Positions 8,501 through 16,168 of a DNA stretch of 64,000 nucleotides are shown here, one piece after another; the first letter of the stretch is position 1, and each line of letters starts with the position of its first letter. This DNA comes from Streptomyces sp. MUM 2J. GTDB lineage: Bacteria > Actinomycetota > Actinomycetes > Streptomycetales > Streptomycetaceae. The translations under genes were made by a program, and so were the position numbers. The stretch is taken from assembly GCF_022414535.1 (NCBI RefSeq), contig NZ_JADWYM010000001.1, positions 310,001-374,000 of the forward strand, given 5' to 3'. The notes under the pieces are model-generated. The model made no database searches. It was not told the DNA's origin and saw nothing but the letters and a program-made list of their open reading frames with translations.

Positions 8501-9612
8501 GCGGCGGTGCGGCGTTCGCGTTCGGCGGCGGCCTGCTGAGCGGTGTGCTCACAGGTGCGCACCAGGCGTTCCAGGTCGGCCAATTGCTCGATGGCCTGGT
8601 AGGCGGCGGAAGAGCGCAGCTGGTCGAGGCGGGCGCGCAGGGCGGTGAGCGCGGCGCCGGCGCTCTCGGCGCGGGTCTCGGCGGCGGTCTGCTGTTCCCG
8701 GGCCGAGTCGAGATCGGCTGCGGCGGTACGCAGGGCGGTGGTACGGCCGGTGGTCTCGGTGCGGCGGGCGGTGAGCCGGTCGGCGGCCACCCGGGCGTGG
8801 ACCCGCAGATAGGTGGAGTAACTGGCGAGGAAGGCCCGGGTGGCGTCGTCGGCGGCGGCCAGCCCCTCCATGGTGCGCTGCACGGACTCCATGTCGTCGA
8901 AGGAGCGGGCGGCTTCGGCGATGAGGTCATCGTCGAGGGGGCGCAGGCCCTCGGTGAGGGTGTCGGAGAGCTTGGCCGGGTCGAGGTTCTTGGCGAGCTG
9001 CGGGCGGCGCAGGGTGAGGATGAGGGTGAGCAGCTGCTCGTAGCGCTCCCGGCCGAGGCCGAACAGCCGCTGGTCGACGGCGGCGCGGTAGTCGGTCGGG
9101 GAGGCGATGAGCTCGTGGCCGAGCTCGGCGGCGAGCTGCTTCTTCGTGAGCGGCCGGTCGTCGTCGGTGAAGAGGGAGAAGTCCTCGCCGACGCGGCCGT
9201 CGGTGACGAAGTGCCAGCGGGCGGGGGTGTCCCGGTGGCGCTGGGCGTGCAGGCCGATGCCGCAGGTGACGGCCTCGCCGGTGGCGGGCTGCACGAACTC
9301 GATCCAGACGTAGCCGAGTGCGTTGTCCTGCCCGCGGAAGAGCAGGTTGGACTTCATGGTGCGGTCCTCGGCGGCGAAAGGGTTGAGCCGCTTGGGGTCG
9401 ATACGGCCGTCGAGGACGAACGGGAAGAGGACTTCGAGGGCCTTGGTCTTGCCGGAGCCGTTGGGCCCGCGCAGCACCAGCCAGCCGCCGGCGAAGGAGA
9501 ACTCCTCGTCCCGGTAGTCCCAGAGGTTGACGATCCCGGCGCGGGTGGGGACGAATCGGATGACCGGGGCGGGATCGGGGGCGTTGGCAGGTGTGGGAGC
9601 GGGGATGCTCAC
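5509..9612 (-). CDS. jetC: Wadjet JetC, SMC/MukB-like loop-extruding ATPase (TIGR02680)
   Basis: A 1367-residue SMC-type ATPase. Walker A GPNGSGKT is at residues 49-56. A very long alanine-, glutamate- and arginine-rich coiled coil fills the middle. The C-terminal head has the ABC signature RLSGGEQSVSLHLPLF and the Walker B segment PRLLALDEAFAGVDD. This is the architecture of TIGR02680 (COG1196-like) proteins, the motor of type II Wadjet systems. It would dimerise, bind the JetA/JetB kleisin-KITE subunits and extrude DNA. ATG at 9612 overlaps the jetB stop by 4 bases (ATGA), showing translational coupling. Length and motifs look complete. The huge open frame on the opposite strand here is a compositional shadow. 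Confidence 0.92.
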   Translation of the reverse strand: MSIPAPTPANAPDPAPVIRFVPTRAGIVNLWDYRDEEFSFAGGWLVLRGPNGSGKTKALEVLFPFVLDGRIDPKRLNPFAAEDRTMKSNLLFRGQDNALGYVWIEFVQPATGEAVTCGIGLHAQRHRDTPARWHFVTDGRVGEDFSLFTDDDRPLTKKQLAAELGHELIASPTDYRAAVDQRLFGLGRERYEQLLTLILTLRRPQLAKNLDPAKLSDTLTEGLRPLDDDLIAEAARSFDDMESVQRTMEGLAAADDATRAFLASYSTYLRVHARVAADRLTARRTETTGRTTALRTAAADLDSAREQQTAAETRAESAGAALTALRARLDQLRSSAAYQAIEQLADLERLVRTCEHTAQQAAAERERRTAATGRARAEAEHAGRLTAELEAAVSRDAAAVADHAHTAGIGWTPADAEPARLAERSAALAAARHEGVRAVRAAQQSCRGAEQTRALTRSALDRAQEAVTGAESAESDAESAVETARAQALAALAQWTQAHGPLLPEGAADRFAEALDLTGEAEAATLADTFNEVVAPAVRELRDTLAALRAQRTGLERRRAETEAERDRIAAEHDDAPPAARGRTADRTGETGVPLWQLVDFADHLTEGERSGLEAALEASGLLDALVTAEDTPVAAGHSDGYLHARTPVDGPSLADLLRPEDGTPIPAARVIAVLRSVAVTSDPGSSAAQIAPDGRYTVGVLVGAHTKEHAEYVGATARECRRAARVAACEALLAELAAQLEESAREQARTDAVLEAYDAARAALPRTAGITAALRELDRAAARLRATREAADTAQAAYDEAVAAASVAERALRRAAAEHRIETGRVDAVETATRAFETAVRELAARRREHDRQLQAVQAAADRLGAAAEDEEAALDAERAARRRHTEEAARLDALQEAVGAEAQDVMRQAQEAEDAIDGAVRSAEMSTAALHTAIAATASAEARLTAAAEARAVAAAEQKDTARGLAPCAARELLDILRCPPGLAWPAQEADWAGEELPAAAVAVHEAILAATRDLTPTENSVKQSVTRLTKALDDLQAQLAAAGQDYRPEWDGSDGVIVVRVADEEGPLPLVSFAGKIAGHRRDQAELLSDSEQRILEDALLTRLAQQIHDRTVDARDLIRRMNTDMRRRRMSSGTTVGVSWLLADDLDDEQRSVCTLLDADAARLGPEERARIRAHFAAQIKNARARHRDLPYRELLAQVLDYRRWRQFAFQLVRPDRSEERLTRARHSRLSGGEQSVSLHLPLFAAAHAMLNSAHPHAPRLLALDEAFAGVDDTGRGELMSLAAQFDLDLFMTGYDLWAAHASVPAAAHYDLAHSAIDHTVSALLLVWDGAKLLADDTGDLTTALGSPGTRRVPGPKEVADVG

Positions 9613-11135
9613 GCGGTCGGGTCCTTGAGGGTGTCGTCGGCGAACAGGACTGGCTGCGGTGCGGGTGCGCGGCTGACGGTCTCGCTTCCCTCGCGGGACT
9701 TCACCCGGGCGGTGACCCCGCGGTAGCGGGCGAGGAGCGGAAGCGCGAGGACTCCGCCGTCGACACGGGCGATCAGCGACATGGCGGCCAGCAGGTCGAG
9801 GACTTGACCGAGCAGCCGGTCCGGGTCCTCGCGCAGGTCGACGGCGAAGCCCTTGCCGTACTCGCCGACGATCTCCTTGAGCCTGCCGCGCAGCCAGGAG
9901 TCGGTGACGAAGGGGTAGCGGGTCTCCTCCGGCTCGTCCCGCTTCCGCTCCGCCTCGCGCGTCTCGTACGCCGGTTCCTCTTCGGGTGCGGAAAGTCCGG
10001 CGAGCCGGCCGCGCTCCGGGAGGGCGGCGTCGATACGGCGGACACGGCCGGCGAGGCGTTCGGCCGCCGTCGGGGCGGGCAGCAGGTCGGGGGCGTGCCG
10101 CCCGGTGCGCTGGGCGGCCGCGCTGATGCGTGCACCGAGCAGCAGCGCGGCCTGGGCGACGGTGCCACCGCCGGGGAAGCGGATGTCGGACAGCCTGCCG
10201 GAGGTGTCGACGAGTGCGACTCCCTCGGCGCGGCGCTCCACGCCGAGGCCGGTGAGGCGCTGAAGGTCCTCGGCGAGTGCGGGGGCCCGCAGCTGGCCGA
10301 GCAGCTCGGGGTCGGCGTCGGCGTAGTAGGCGACCGGGTTCTCGAGCACGAGGCGGCGGGCCCGGCGGGCCTGGTCGCGGCGCTGTGCGTGGCGGCCCGT
10401 GGCCAGGCCGAGCCCGCCGCCGGAGTCGAGGAGCCCGGTGACCGAGGTCAGGTGCTGCAGGACGCGGGAGGGCTGGTAGACGGCGGTGAGGATCTCGCGG
10501 TCGATGTCGTACAGGGCCTCCGCGCGCTCGGGGTCGCCGGCCCAGGCGGTGGCGGAGCCGTCGGCGAGGGCGAGGGCGCCACGTTCGGCGAGCCAGGTGA
10601 CGGCGTCGACGAAGGCGTCCCGGTCGGCCTTGCGGGCGGTGTCCAGGCCGAGGCCGTCGATGCGTACGGCGTCGGCGGCGACCGCGTCGGCGAGTTCGCC
10701 GAGGGCGACCTGTGCGCCGTGGCGGCCGAGGGCGGCGAGAGTGAGGACGAGGTAGGCGTAGCGGCGCCGGTCGAAGGGACGGCCGGCACGGGTGACGGCG
10801 GGCCGCGTCGCGTCCAGGTGGTCCTGGGCACGCTGCAGCCGCGCGGTGTCGGCGGTGGTGACGAGCCGGTAGCCAAGGACCTCCATGAGGTCGGTGCGCA
10901 GCTGCTCGGCCCAGCGGCGTACGGTGGCGAGGGCCGCCCTGTCCGGGTAGGCGGGGGTGATCAGCGTATGCCGCAGGACCAGCCGAACCGCCTTCTGGTA
11001 GTCGGCGAGTTCGAGGGGCGAGACGGTCTCGGCGACGCGCCCCGCCCGCCCCCGGCCTCCGGCGGGAGGCGCCCCTGGCCCTCCTGTGCCGGGGGCGTCG
11101 GGCGACGGGCGGGAGTCCCGTGCTCCGGTGCTCAT
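9609..11135 (-). CDS. jetB: Wadjet JetB, KITE-like subunit (TIGR02678, DUF2398)
   Basis: A 508-residue protein of the TIGR02678/DUF2398 family, recognised from ELADYQKAVRLVLRHTLITP near the N-terminus, the winged-helix-like central part (DRRRYAYLVLTLAALGR) and SFVTDSWLRGRLKEIVGEYG-like sequence near the C-terminus. In Wadjet complexes this subunit bridges the kleisin JetA and the SMC heads. The frame is open much further upstream, but the true start is taken as the ATG at 11135 because it overlaps the jetA stop as ATGA, the same coupling seen at the next junction. The first 45 residues are proline/glycine-rich and probably disordered. Confidence 0.85.
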   Translation of the reverse strand: MSTGARDSRPSPDAPGTGGPGAPPAGGRGRAGRVAETVSPLELADYQKAVRLVLRHTLITPAYPDRAALATVRRWAEQLRTDLMEVLGYRLVTTADTARLQRAQDHLDATRPAVTRAGRPFDRRRYAYLVLTLAALGRHGAQVALGELADAVAADAVRIDGLGLDTARKADRDAFVDAVTWLAERGALALADGSATAWAGDPERAEALYDIDREILTAVYQPSRVLQHLTSVTGLLDSGGGLGLATGRHAQRRDQARRARRLVLENPVAYYADADPELLGQLRAPALAEDLQRLTGLGVERRAEGVALVDTSGRLSDIRFPGGGTVAQAALLLGARISAAAQRTGRHAPDLLPAPTAAERLAGRVRRIDAALPERGRLAGLSAPEEEPAYETREAERKRDEPEETRYPFVTDSWLRGRLKEIVGEYGKGFAVDLREDPDRLLGQVLDLLAAMSLIARVDGGVLALPLLARYRGVTARVKSREGSETVSRAPAPQPVLFADDTLKDPTA

Positions 11136-12655
11136 ACGGTGACCTCCAGTCGCAGCCCGTCCAGGTGCAGGTCGCCGCGGACAGTGCGCACGGTGGTGGA
11201 ACCCTCGGCGGGGGTGAGAGTGAGGCGTACGCCGTGGGCGGCCCCGGCGGCGGCGGTGACGGTGCGGCTCGCCGGGACGCGGGCGGCGAGCGCCACGTCC
11301 ATCAGCCCCAGCAAAGCCCGCGTCTCGGCCTCGTCGAGCACCCTGCCGTACACGCCGTCCGACGCCAGGGACACGGCGGCGCGGCGGCGCTCGGCCTGCT
11401 CCTTCAGCTGCTCGGCGCGCAGCCGGGCCCGCTGCTCCTCGTTGCGTTCGACGCGGCCGGGGCCCCTGAGCGCCGGGCTGCGGCCGGACTGGACGAGAGT
11501 GCGCGCCAGCTCGACCGGTTCGGCCTCCCACCACGACGTACGCCCCGGGATCAGCTCGGGGTCGGCGTACGGGACGGCGATATGGCGGGGCGCGCCGAGC
11601 CCGAAGACCGCCTGGAAGAGGGCGTGCGCGTCGTCGTCGCTCTCGCAGGAGGTGAACCACTGGGCGAGGTGGCGCAGTTGACTCTCCCGACTCACCCCGC
11701 CGCGGCGGGCCTCGGTGACGCGGCGCAGCAGGGCGAGGACGGAGCGGATGGCGGTGACCGTAGCGTCCTGCAGCCGCTCGGCCTCGCTGTGCTCGCGCTC
11801 CGCGAACCAGTGGACGATGCCCTGCCACCGCTGCCGCCAGTCGTCGAGGCGTTCGGCGGGGCTGCGGAAGAGGCGCTCGTCGGCCTCTGCAGCATGCTCG
11901 ACCATCCGGTCGACGCCGGTGGCCGCGGCGTTCTCGGCGGCTTCGGCGAGCAGCGGGGCGTAGCGGCCCAGCTCGGCGGTGAACTCCCGCATGTGCGCGA
12001 GCAGGGCGTCCTTGTGGGCGAGGAACACCTCAGGCCGGGTGTCGTTGGTCCGCGCCAGGTCGCCGAGCATCAGGTAGAACCGGGCGGCGCGCTGCGCCAT
12101 CTCACCCAGCACGGAGTCCAGTCGGCCGAGCTTGCGGTACACCTCCTCGGCGTCGCCCGCGGCGTTGGCCTCGGCCAGCGCGTGCAGGTCGGCGAGGATG
12201 TCGGGGAAGACCAGACGCGACAGCTGGGCGTCCTCCAGCCGCGCCCCCAGGACGTCCTCCACAGCCCGGTACGCCCGGTATCCGGCCTGGGTGAACTGGT
12301 AGACGTAGTGCCGGTTGCGGTACTCGGCCAGGTTCGCGGCGCGCGTCCCGTCGTAGCTGCGGTCCAGGACCCGCCACTCGGCGAGCGCGTCGAGCAGCGG
12401 CTGTACGTCGCCGACGGCGGCCGCACCGGGATGGTCCGCGGCGAACCGCTCCAGCAGCCTCGCGGCGTCCGAGGCGTGCAGCAGCACCTGATAGTTGGCC
12501 CGTCCCCGGTCGAAGGCACGCAGCAGCCACAGATAGTCGTGGCGCTTGTCGGCGGCGGCGAAGTGGAACAGCCGCAGCCGGTCGTCCAGGGTGAAGGCGT
12601 CGATGCCGAAGGCGCCCTCGTCGGCAGCTTCCAGGGCCATGGACTCGTCGGTCAC
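11132..12655 (-). CDS. jetA: Wadjet JetA, kleisin-like subunit (TIGR02677, DUF2397)
   Basis: A 507-residue protein of the TIGR02677/DUF2397 family. It has the N-terminal DRLRLFHFAAADKRHDYLWL segment, the winged-helix region with NRHYVYQFTQAGYRAYRAVE, and a long helical C-terminal half. As the kleisin it would close the SMC ring. GTG at 12655 is preferred: it begins about 20 residues before the conserved domain and gives the usual family length, while further upstream the frame becomes compositionally non-coding. An ATG at 12640 is the alternative. It is the first gene of the jetABCD operon; a 225-base gap separates it from the ATPase gene upstream, so the operon promoter probably lies there. 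Confidence 0.85.
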   Translation of the reverse strand: MTDESMALEAADEGAFGIDAFTLDDRLRLFHFAAADKRHDYLWLLRAFDRGRANYQVLLHASDAARLLERFAADHPGAAAVGDVQPLLDALAEWRVLDRSYDGTRAANLAEYRNRHYVYQFTQAGYRAYRAVEDVLGARLEDAQLSRLVFPDILADLHALAEANAAGDAEEVYRKLGRLDSVLGEMAQRAARFYLMLGDLARTNDTRPEVFLAHKDALLAHMREFTAELGRYAPLLAEAAENAAATGVDRMVEHAAEADERLFRSPAERLDDWRQRWQGIVHWFAEREHSEAERLQDATVTAIRSVLALLRRVTEARRGGVSRESQLRHLAQWFTSCESDDDAHALFQAVFGLGAPRHIAVPYADPELIPGRTSWWEAEPVELARTLVQSGRSPALRGPGRVERNEEQRARLRAEQLKEQAERRRAAVSLASDGVYGRVLDEAETRALLGLMDVALAARVPASRTVTAAAGAAHGVRLTLTPAEGSTTVRTVRGDLHLDGLRLEVTV

Positions 12656-12880
12656 GGATGCGATGGCTCTCTCGTCCGGTCGGCTCGGCTCGGATGCGAA
12701 CAGCGCCCAGTGTGCCAGTCCGCCGTACGGGTTATCGCCACGCCCGGCACCTTGCACTCCCTGCGCTAAAATGCGCCGCCTTACACCCCCCCATGACGCC
12801 GAGCCTCCGCCCCACCCGCAGCCCCGCCCGGCACGGGCAACGGTCGCGGTGGACGGCAAGTCCGGCCGCAGGCTCCGCGG

Positions 12881-14320
12881 CTATCGAGGCTGCCATGCCC
12901 GTACGAGGTCCTCCGGTCCCCAGTGCGCGGTCAGTGGCAGATCATCGGCCACCCCGCAGCGGGAGACCGCGACCATCGGGGTGTCCGGGGCGGTACCGGG
13001 AACAGCGAGCATGCCGCGTACCAAGGCGTCGTACTCATGACGGCCGAAGGGCTGGGTCTCCAGCCACTTGACCGACCCGACGAAGTGCACCTGCCGGGCC
13101 ACCGGCTCGCGGTCTGCACCGATGAGGTCGATCTCGGGGTTGTTCTGACGGTTCCACCAGCCGCCGATGGCCTCGGTCTCGGGCCACTCGGCATTGGGCA
13201 TCAGGCGCAGCAAGGACTCGCGGATCAGCGGCTCGACCGCTCGCCCGCGCCAGGTGGTCCATGACCGCTCGATGCGTTCCAGTGCCAAGTCACCGCGGCC
13301 ACGCTCGATGAGCGGGATCGCGCGCACCAGGAAGGCCAGCCAGAACCGGAGATACGGGTCAGCGATCCGGTAGCGCTTGTTCTTGCTGTCCGGCTTGACG
13401 GACAGGGGGAGATCAGCGGCCAGGACTCGCTTGGCCTGCAGCATGGCCAGCAGCGGGGAGAGCGTGCCGGACGGCAGCGCGCTGACGCCGCCGGCCTGGG
13501 CCGCAATGGCGCTGAACGTACGCTCGCCGCTGCCAACCGCTTCCAGGACGGCCCGTGAGTGCGAAGCCTCGGGAAATTCACCCAGCAGGCACAGCTCGCC
13601 GGCCACCAGCAGGGGCGAGAGAGGATTGGCGACCGAAGCCCGCAAGAAGTCCGTACGCCCCATACCCGGCCGCCACGACTGCACGATCTCGGGGAATCCT
13701 CCAGTGATCAACTGGGCGTCGACGGCCCCGGCGGCGTCGAGCCCGGTCATGGCCTGCACGTCGGCCAGGTTCAGGGGGCGAATGGTCATTTTCGCCGCCC
13801 GGCCGAAGAACGGGCGCCCGTACGACTGCAGTGCCTCCATCACCGATGTGTCGCTGCCGACCAGCAGCAGAAGCACGGGCTTGGAAGACAGGTGACGGTC
13901 CCAGACGGTCTGGAGTGCGCCCTCGAATTCCTGATCCTGCTCGACCAGCCAGGGCACCTCATCAATCACCGCGATGCTGGGTGAGTCATCGGGTACCGCG
14001 AGCGCCAGCGAGCGCAGGGCCTGGTTCCAGTCCTGCGCCTGAAGGCCAGCCACCAGCTCCACCCCCGGCAGCGGCGACTGCGCGAGGGCCGCGGCGAAGT
14101 CGGCGCGCTCAGTCACCGGGTTACGCCCTCGGGTGGCCTGAAACACCACGTACGGCGCTCCCGAGCGGTCGCAGAACTCCTGGACCAGTCGTGACTTCCC
14201 CACCCGGCGCCGGCCCGTCATGATCACAGCCCGCCCTCGAGTGGCTCCAACACCCTCTGCCACTGCCCGGTACTGCTCGCCCAGCAGTTCAAGATCCCCG
14301 ACCCGACCTTGAAACTCCAT
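12881..14320 (-). CDS. AAA/STAND-like ATPase with DUF234-type C-terminal domain
   Basis: A 479-residue ATPase of the archaeal-type AAA family. Walker A is TGRRRVGKSR (residues 35-44), Walker B SIAVIDEVPW (115-124), followed by LLLLVGSDTSVMEAL, a sensor-like strand. The C-terminal 100 residues resemble DUF234, a PD-(D/E)XK nuclease-like fold: NPEIDLIG (acids 396 and 398) and, 20 residues on, GSVKW where relatives have GE(C/V)KW, so the third catalytic acid seems replaced by serine. Such proteins often sit in islands and defence loci, but their role is poorly known. It is alone on its transcript, upstream of jetABCD on the same strand, with an AT-rich promoter unlike its neighbours. Confidence 0.75.
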   Translation of the reverse strand: MEFQGRVGDLELLGEQYRAVAEGVGATRGRAVIMTGRRRVGKSRLVQEFCDRSGAPYVVFQATRGRNPVTERADFAAALAQSPLPGVELVAGLQAQDWNQALRSLALAVPDDSPSIAVIDEVPWLVEQDQEFEGALQTVWDRHLSSKPVLLLLVGSDTSVMEALQSYGRPFFGRAAKMTIRPLNLADVQAMTGLDAAGAVDAQLITGGFPEIVQSWRPGMGRTDFLRASVANPLSPLLVAGELCLLGEFPEASHSRAVLEAVGSGERTFSAIAAQAGGVSALPSGTLSPLLAMLQAKRVLAADLPLSVKPDSKNKRYRIADPYLRFWLAFLVRAIPLIERGRGDLALERIERSWTTWRGRAVEPLIRESLLRLMPNAEWPETEAIGGWWNRQNNPEIDLIGADREPVARQVHFVGSVKWLETQPFGRHEYDALVRGMLAVPGTAPDTPMVAVSRCGVADDLPLTAHWGPEDLVRAWQPR

Positions 14321-14337
14321 GACACCCCCGGGAACTA

Positions 14338-14361
14338 ACGTAGATAGATTATTACGTAGAT
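14338..14361. repeat. direct repeat ACGTAGAT x2 in the ATPase promoter
   Basis: ACGTAGAT occurs at 14338-14345 and again at 14354-14361, 16 bases apart (about one and a half helical turns), inside a strikingly AT-rich stretch directly upstream of the ATPase start at 14320. AT-rich DNA is rare in this window and usually marks promoters. This is likely the ATPase promoter and perhaps a regulator site; no known motif is matched. Confidence 0.45.
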
Positions 14362-14638
14362 TGAATCTTACTTCACCTCAAGCGGCCTCATGAATAGAGT
14401 GCACAGACGGCCACGGAGAGTGAGATCACCGGGGCATCCGACGCCTATCAGGGGGATTGGCGCCACAGAGGTCGGCGCGATTCGACCCAGATCCGTCCGT
14501 GCGGATCGCGAGGCGCCCCTTGCCTGCGACGGGACGGACGGGTGGATGTGATGGGCCTTCAGAACGAGCGTCATGCGAGCGTCGACAACCCGACGGGCGC
14601 GCGGACACGCTTTGCGTCACCATCGCCGTGCCCGTCTG

Positions 14639-14743
14639 AAATCGCAGGTCAGGCGGGTATCGCAGACAAGCCCCGCGCTTCACCTGTTGGACGAGGGGAA
14701 ACAGGTCAAGCGGACGACGATAACCACAAAACCGCAGGTCAGG
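14639..14743. repeat. 15-bp direct repeat at the trmA-like 3' end, 90 bp apart
   Basis: AAATCGCAGGTCAGG (14639-14653) and AAACCGCAGGTCAGG (14729-14743) match at 14 of 15 positions. The second copy contains the stop codon of the TrmA-like gene. The 14362-14738 intergenic region otherwise shows no gene. A duplicated 3' gene end next to accessory genes can mark a past integration or recombination event, although 90 bp is too short for an element itself. Confidence 0.35.
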
Positions 14744-16079
14744 AGCCCTTCGCGGCCGGCTCCAGAATCGCCACGCACTCCACGTGGTGCGTCATCGGGA
14801 ACAGATCGAACGCCCGCAGCGTCCGCACCCGGTACCCGCCCTCCCGGAAGTACGCGATGTCGCGTGCCAGGGCCGCCGGGTCGCAGGCGACGTAGGCGAT
14901 CCGCCGGGCGCCCAGGGAGGACAGGTGCTCGACCGTCCTCCGGCCGGCGCCGGCGCGCGGGGGGTCGAGAACGATGAGTTCGACCTCCGTGATGCCCGTG
15001 CGCGGCAGCACCGACTCGACCTTGCCCTGCTCGATGCGGACCCGCGGGAAGTCGGCCAGGTTGTGCCGGGCGTCCTCGACCGCTCGCTTGCCGGACTCGA
15101 TGCCGAGGACGGCGCCCTTCTCGCCGAGGCGGTCGGCGAGGGCGCCCGCGAAGAGGCCGACGCCGCAGTAGAGGTCGAGGGCGGTTTCGCCCTTGCGGGG
15201 CAGCAGGCCCTGCATCACGGCCGTCACGAGGGTGTCGGCGGCCTTCGGGTGGACCTGCCAGAAGCCGCCGTTCCCGACGCGGTGGGTACGGCCGTCAGCG
15301 CGCTCGCGGACAAAGGGGCGGCCGTGGACGCGGTGGATACCGCCGTCGTTCTCGTCCACCCGCAGCACGGAGACCGGCCGGTCCAGCTCGACCAGCGGCA
15401 GGCGGGCACCCGGCCGCGGCGTCAGGATCACCTGGCGGTCCTGGGACCCCGTCGCCGCGATCGCCTCGACCTGGGCCATGCCGGGCCAGTCCCGCCGGAC
15501 GACGCCGAGCTCGCTGACGCCCTCGGCCGCGATCATGCAGTGGTCGATCCGCTCGACCTCGTGCGAGCGGTGCCGACGCAGTCCGGCGTGCCCCTCGGCG
15601 TCCACCGCGTACTGCACGCGCGTCCGCCACTGCGGGACCTGGCCCGCGGGGAGCTTGTCGCCCTCGGCCGGCATCACGGTGCCGTCCCAGCCGGCCTCCT
15701 CGGGGGTGAGGCCCGCGAGCCGCTTCAGCTGCTCGGCGATCACCTCGCCCTTCAGACGGCGCTGGGCGCCCGGTTTGGCGTGCTGCCAGTCGCAGCCGCC
15801 GCAGCGGCCGGGCCCGGCGAAGGGGCAGGGGGCCTCGATGCGGTCCTTGGAGGCGTCGAGGACCTCGACGGCGTCCGCGCGGAGGAAGCGGGCGCCCTCC
15901 TCACCCTCGGTCACCCGGGCCACGACCCGCTCGCCGGGCAACGCGTGCCGGACGAACAGCACCCGTCCGGCGGGGGTGCGGGCGATGCAGTGCCCGCCGT
16001 GCGCGACGGGACCGACCTCGACTTCGTACTCCTCCCCCACGAGCGAGCCCGCCTGCGACTTCTTCGGTTCTGCCTGCAT
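14739..16079 (-). CDS. TrmA/RlmD-family RNA (uracil-5-)-methyltransferase
   Basis: A 446-residue RNA m5U methyltransferase. The N-terminal TRAM domain (EYEVEVGPVAHGGHCIAR... RVVARVTE) is followed by an Fe-S cluster motif, CPFAGPGRCGGCDWQHAK, then the SAM-binding motif LDLYCGVGLFAGALADR, the conserved ELIVLDPPRAGAG, and the catalytic cysteine in YVACDPAALARD. Such enzymes methylate uracil in rRNA or tRNA; which site is modified here cannot be read off. ATG at 16079 has GGAG nine bases in front; the longer open frame upstream is the shadow of the permease gene. It is cotranscribed after the permease with a 90-base gap. M. tuberculosis has a homologue in the same context (Rv2689c, from memory). 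Confidence 0.85.
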   Translation of the reverse strand: MQAEPKKSQAGSLVGEEYEVEVGPVAHGGHCIARTPAGRVLFVRHALPGERVVARVTEGEEGARFLRADAVEVLDASKDRIEAPCPFAGPGRCGGCDWQHAKPGAQRRLKGEVIAEQLKRLAGLTPEEAGWDGTVMPAEGDKLPAGQVPQWRTRVQYAVDAEGHAGLRRHRSHEVERIDHCMIAAEGVSELGVVRRDWPGMAQVEAIAATGSQDRQVILTPRPGARLPLVELDRPVSVLRVDENDGGIHRVHGRPFVRERADGRTHRVGNGGFWQVHPKAADTLVTAVMQGLLPRKGETALDLYCGVGLFAGALADRLGEKGAVLGIESGKRAVEDARHNLADFPRVRIEQGKVESVLPRTGITEVELIVLDPPRAGAGRRTVEHLSSLGARRIAYVACDPAALARDIAYFREGGYRVRTLRAFDLFPMTHHVECVAILEPAAKGS

Positions 16080-16168
16080 GGCGGGGTGACTCCAGATCGA
16101 GAGAGGGACGGCGTGCGGGGCCGGACCGGCTCCCGCGTGTTCCGGGAGCCCGACAACAGCCCACCAGT

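Noticed and set aside
5326..9726. Very long plus-strand open frame antisense to jetC
   Set aside because: It is glycine/valine/arginine-rich low-complexity sequence mirroring the codon bias of jetC, which has complete SMC motifs. Antisense open frames are common at this GC content.
9609..11828. N-terminal extension of jetB
   Set aside because: It lies antisense-free but out of frame inside jetA; the ATGA overlap at 11132-11135 fixes the start.
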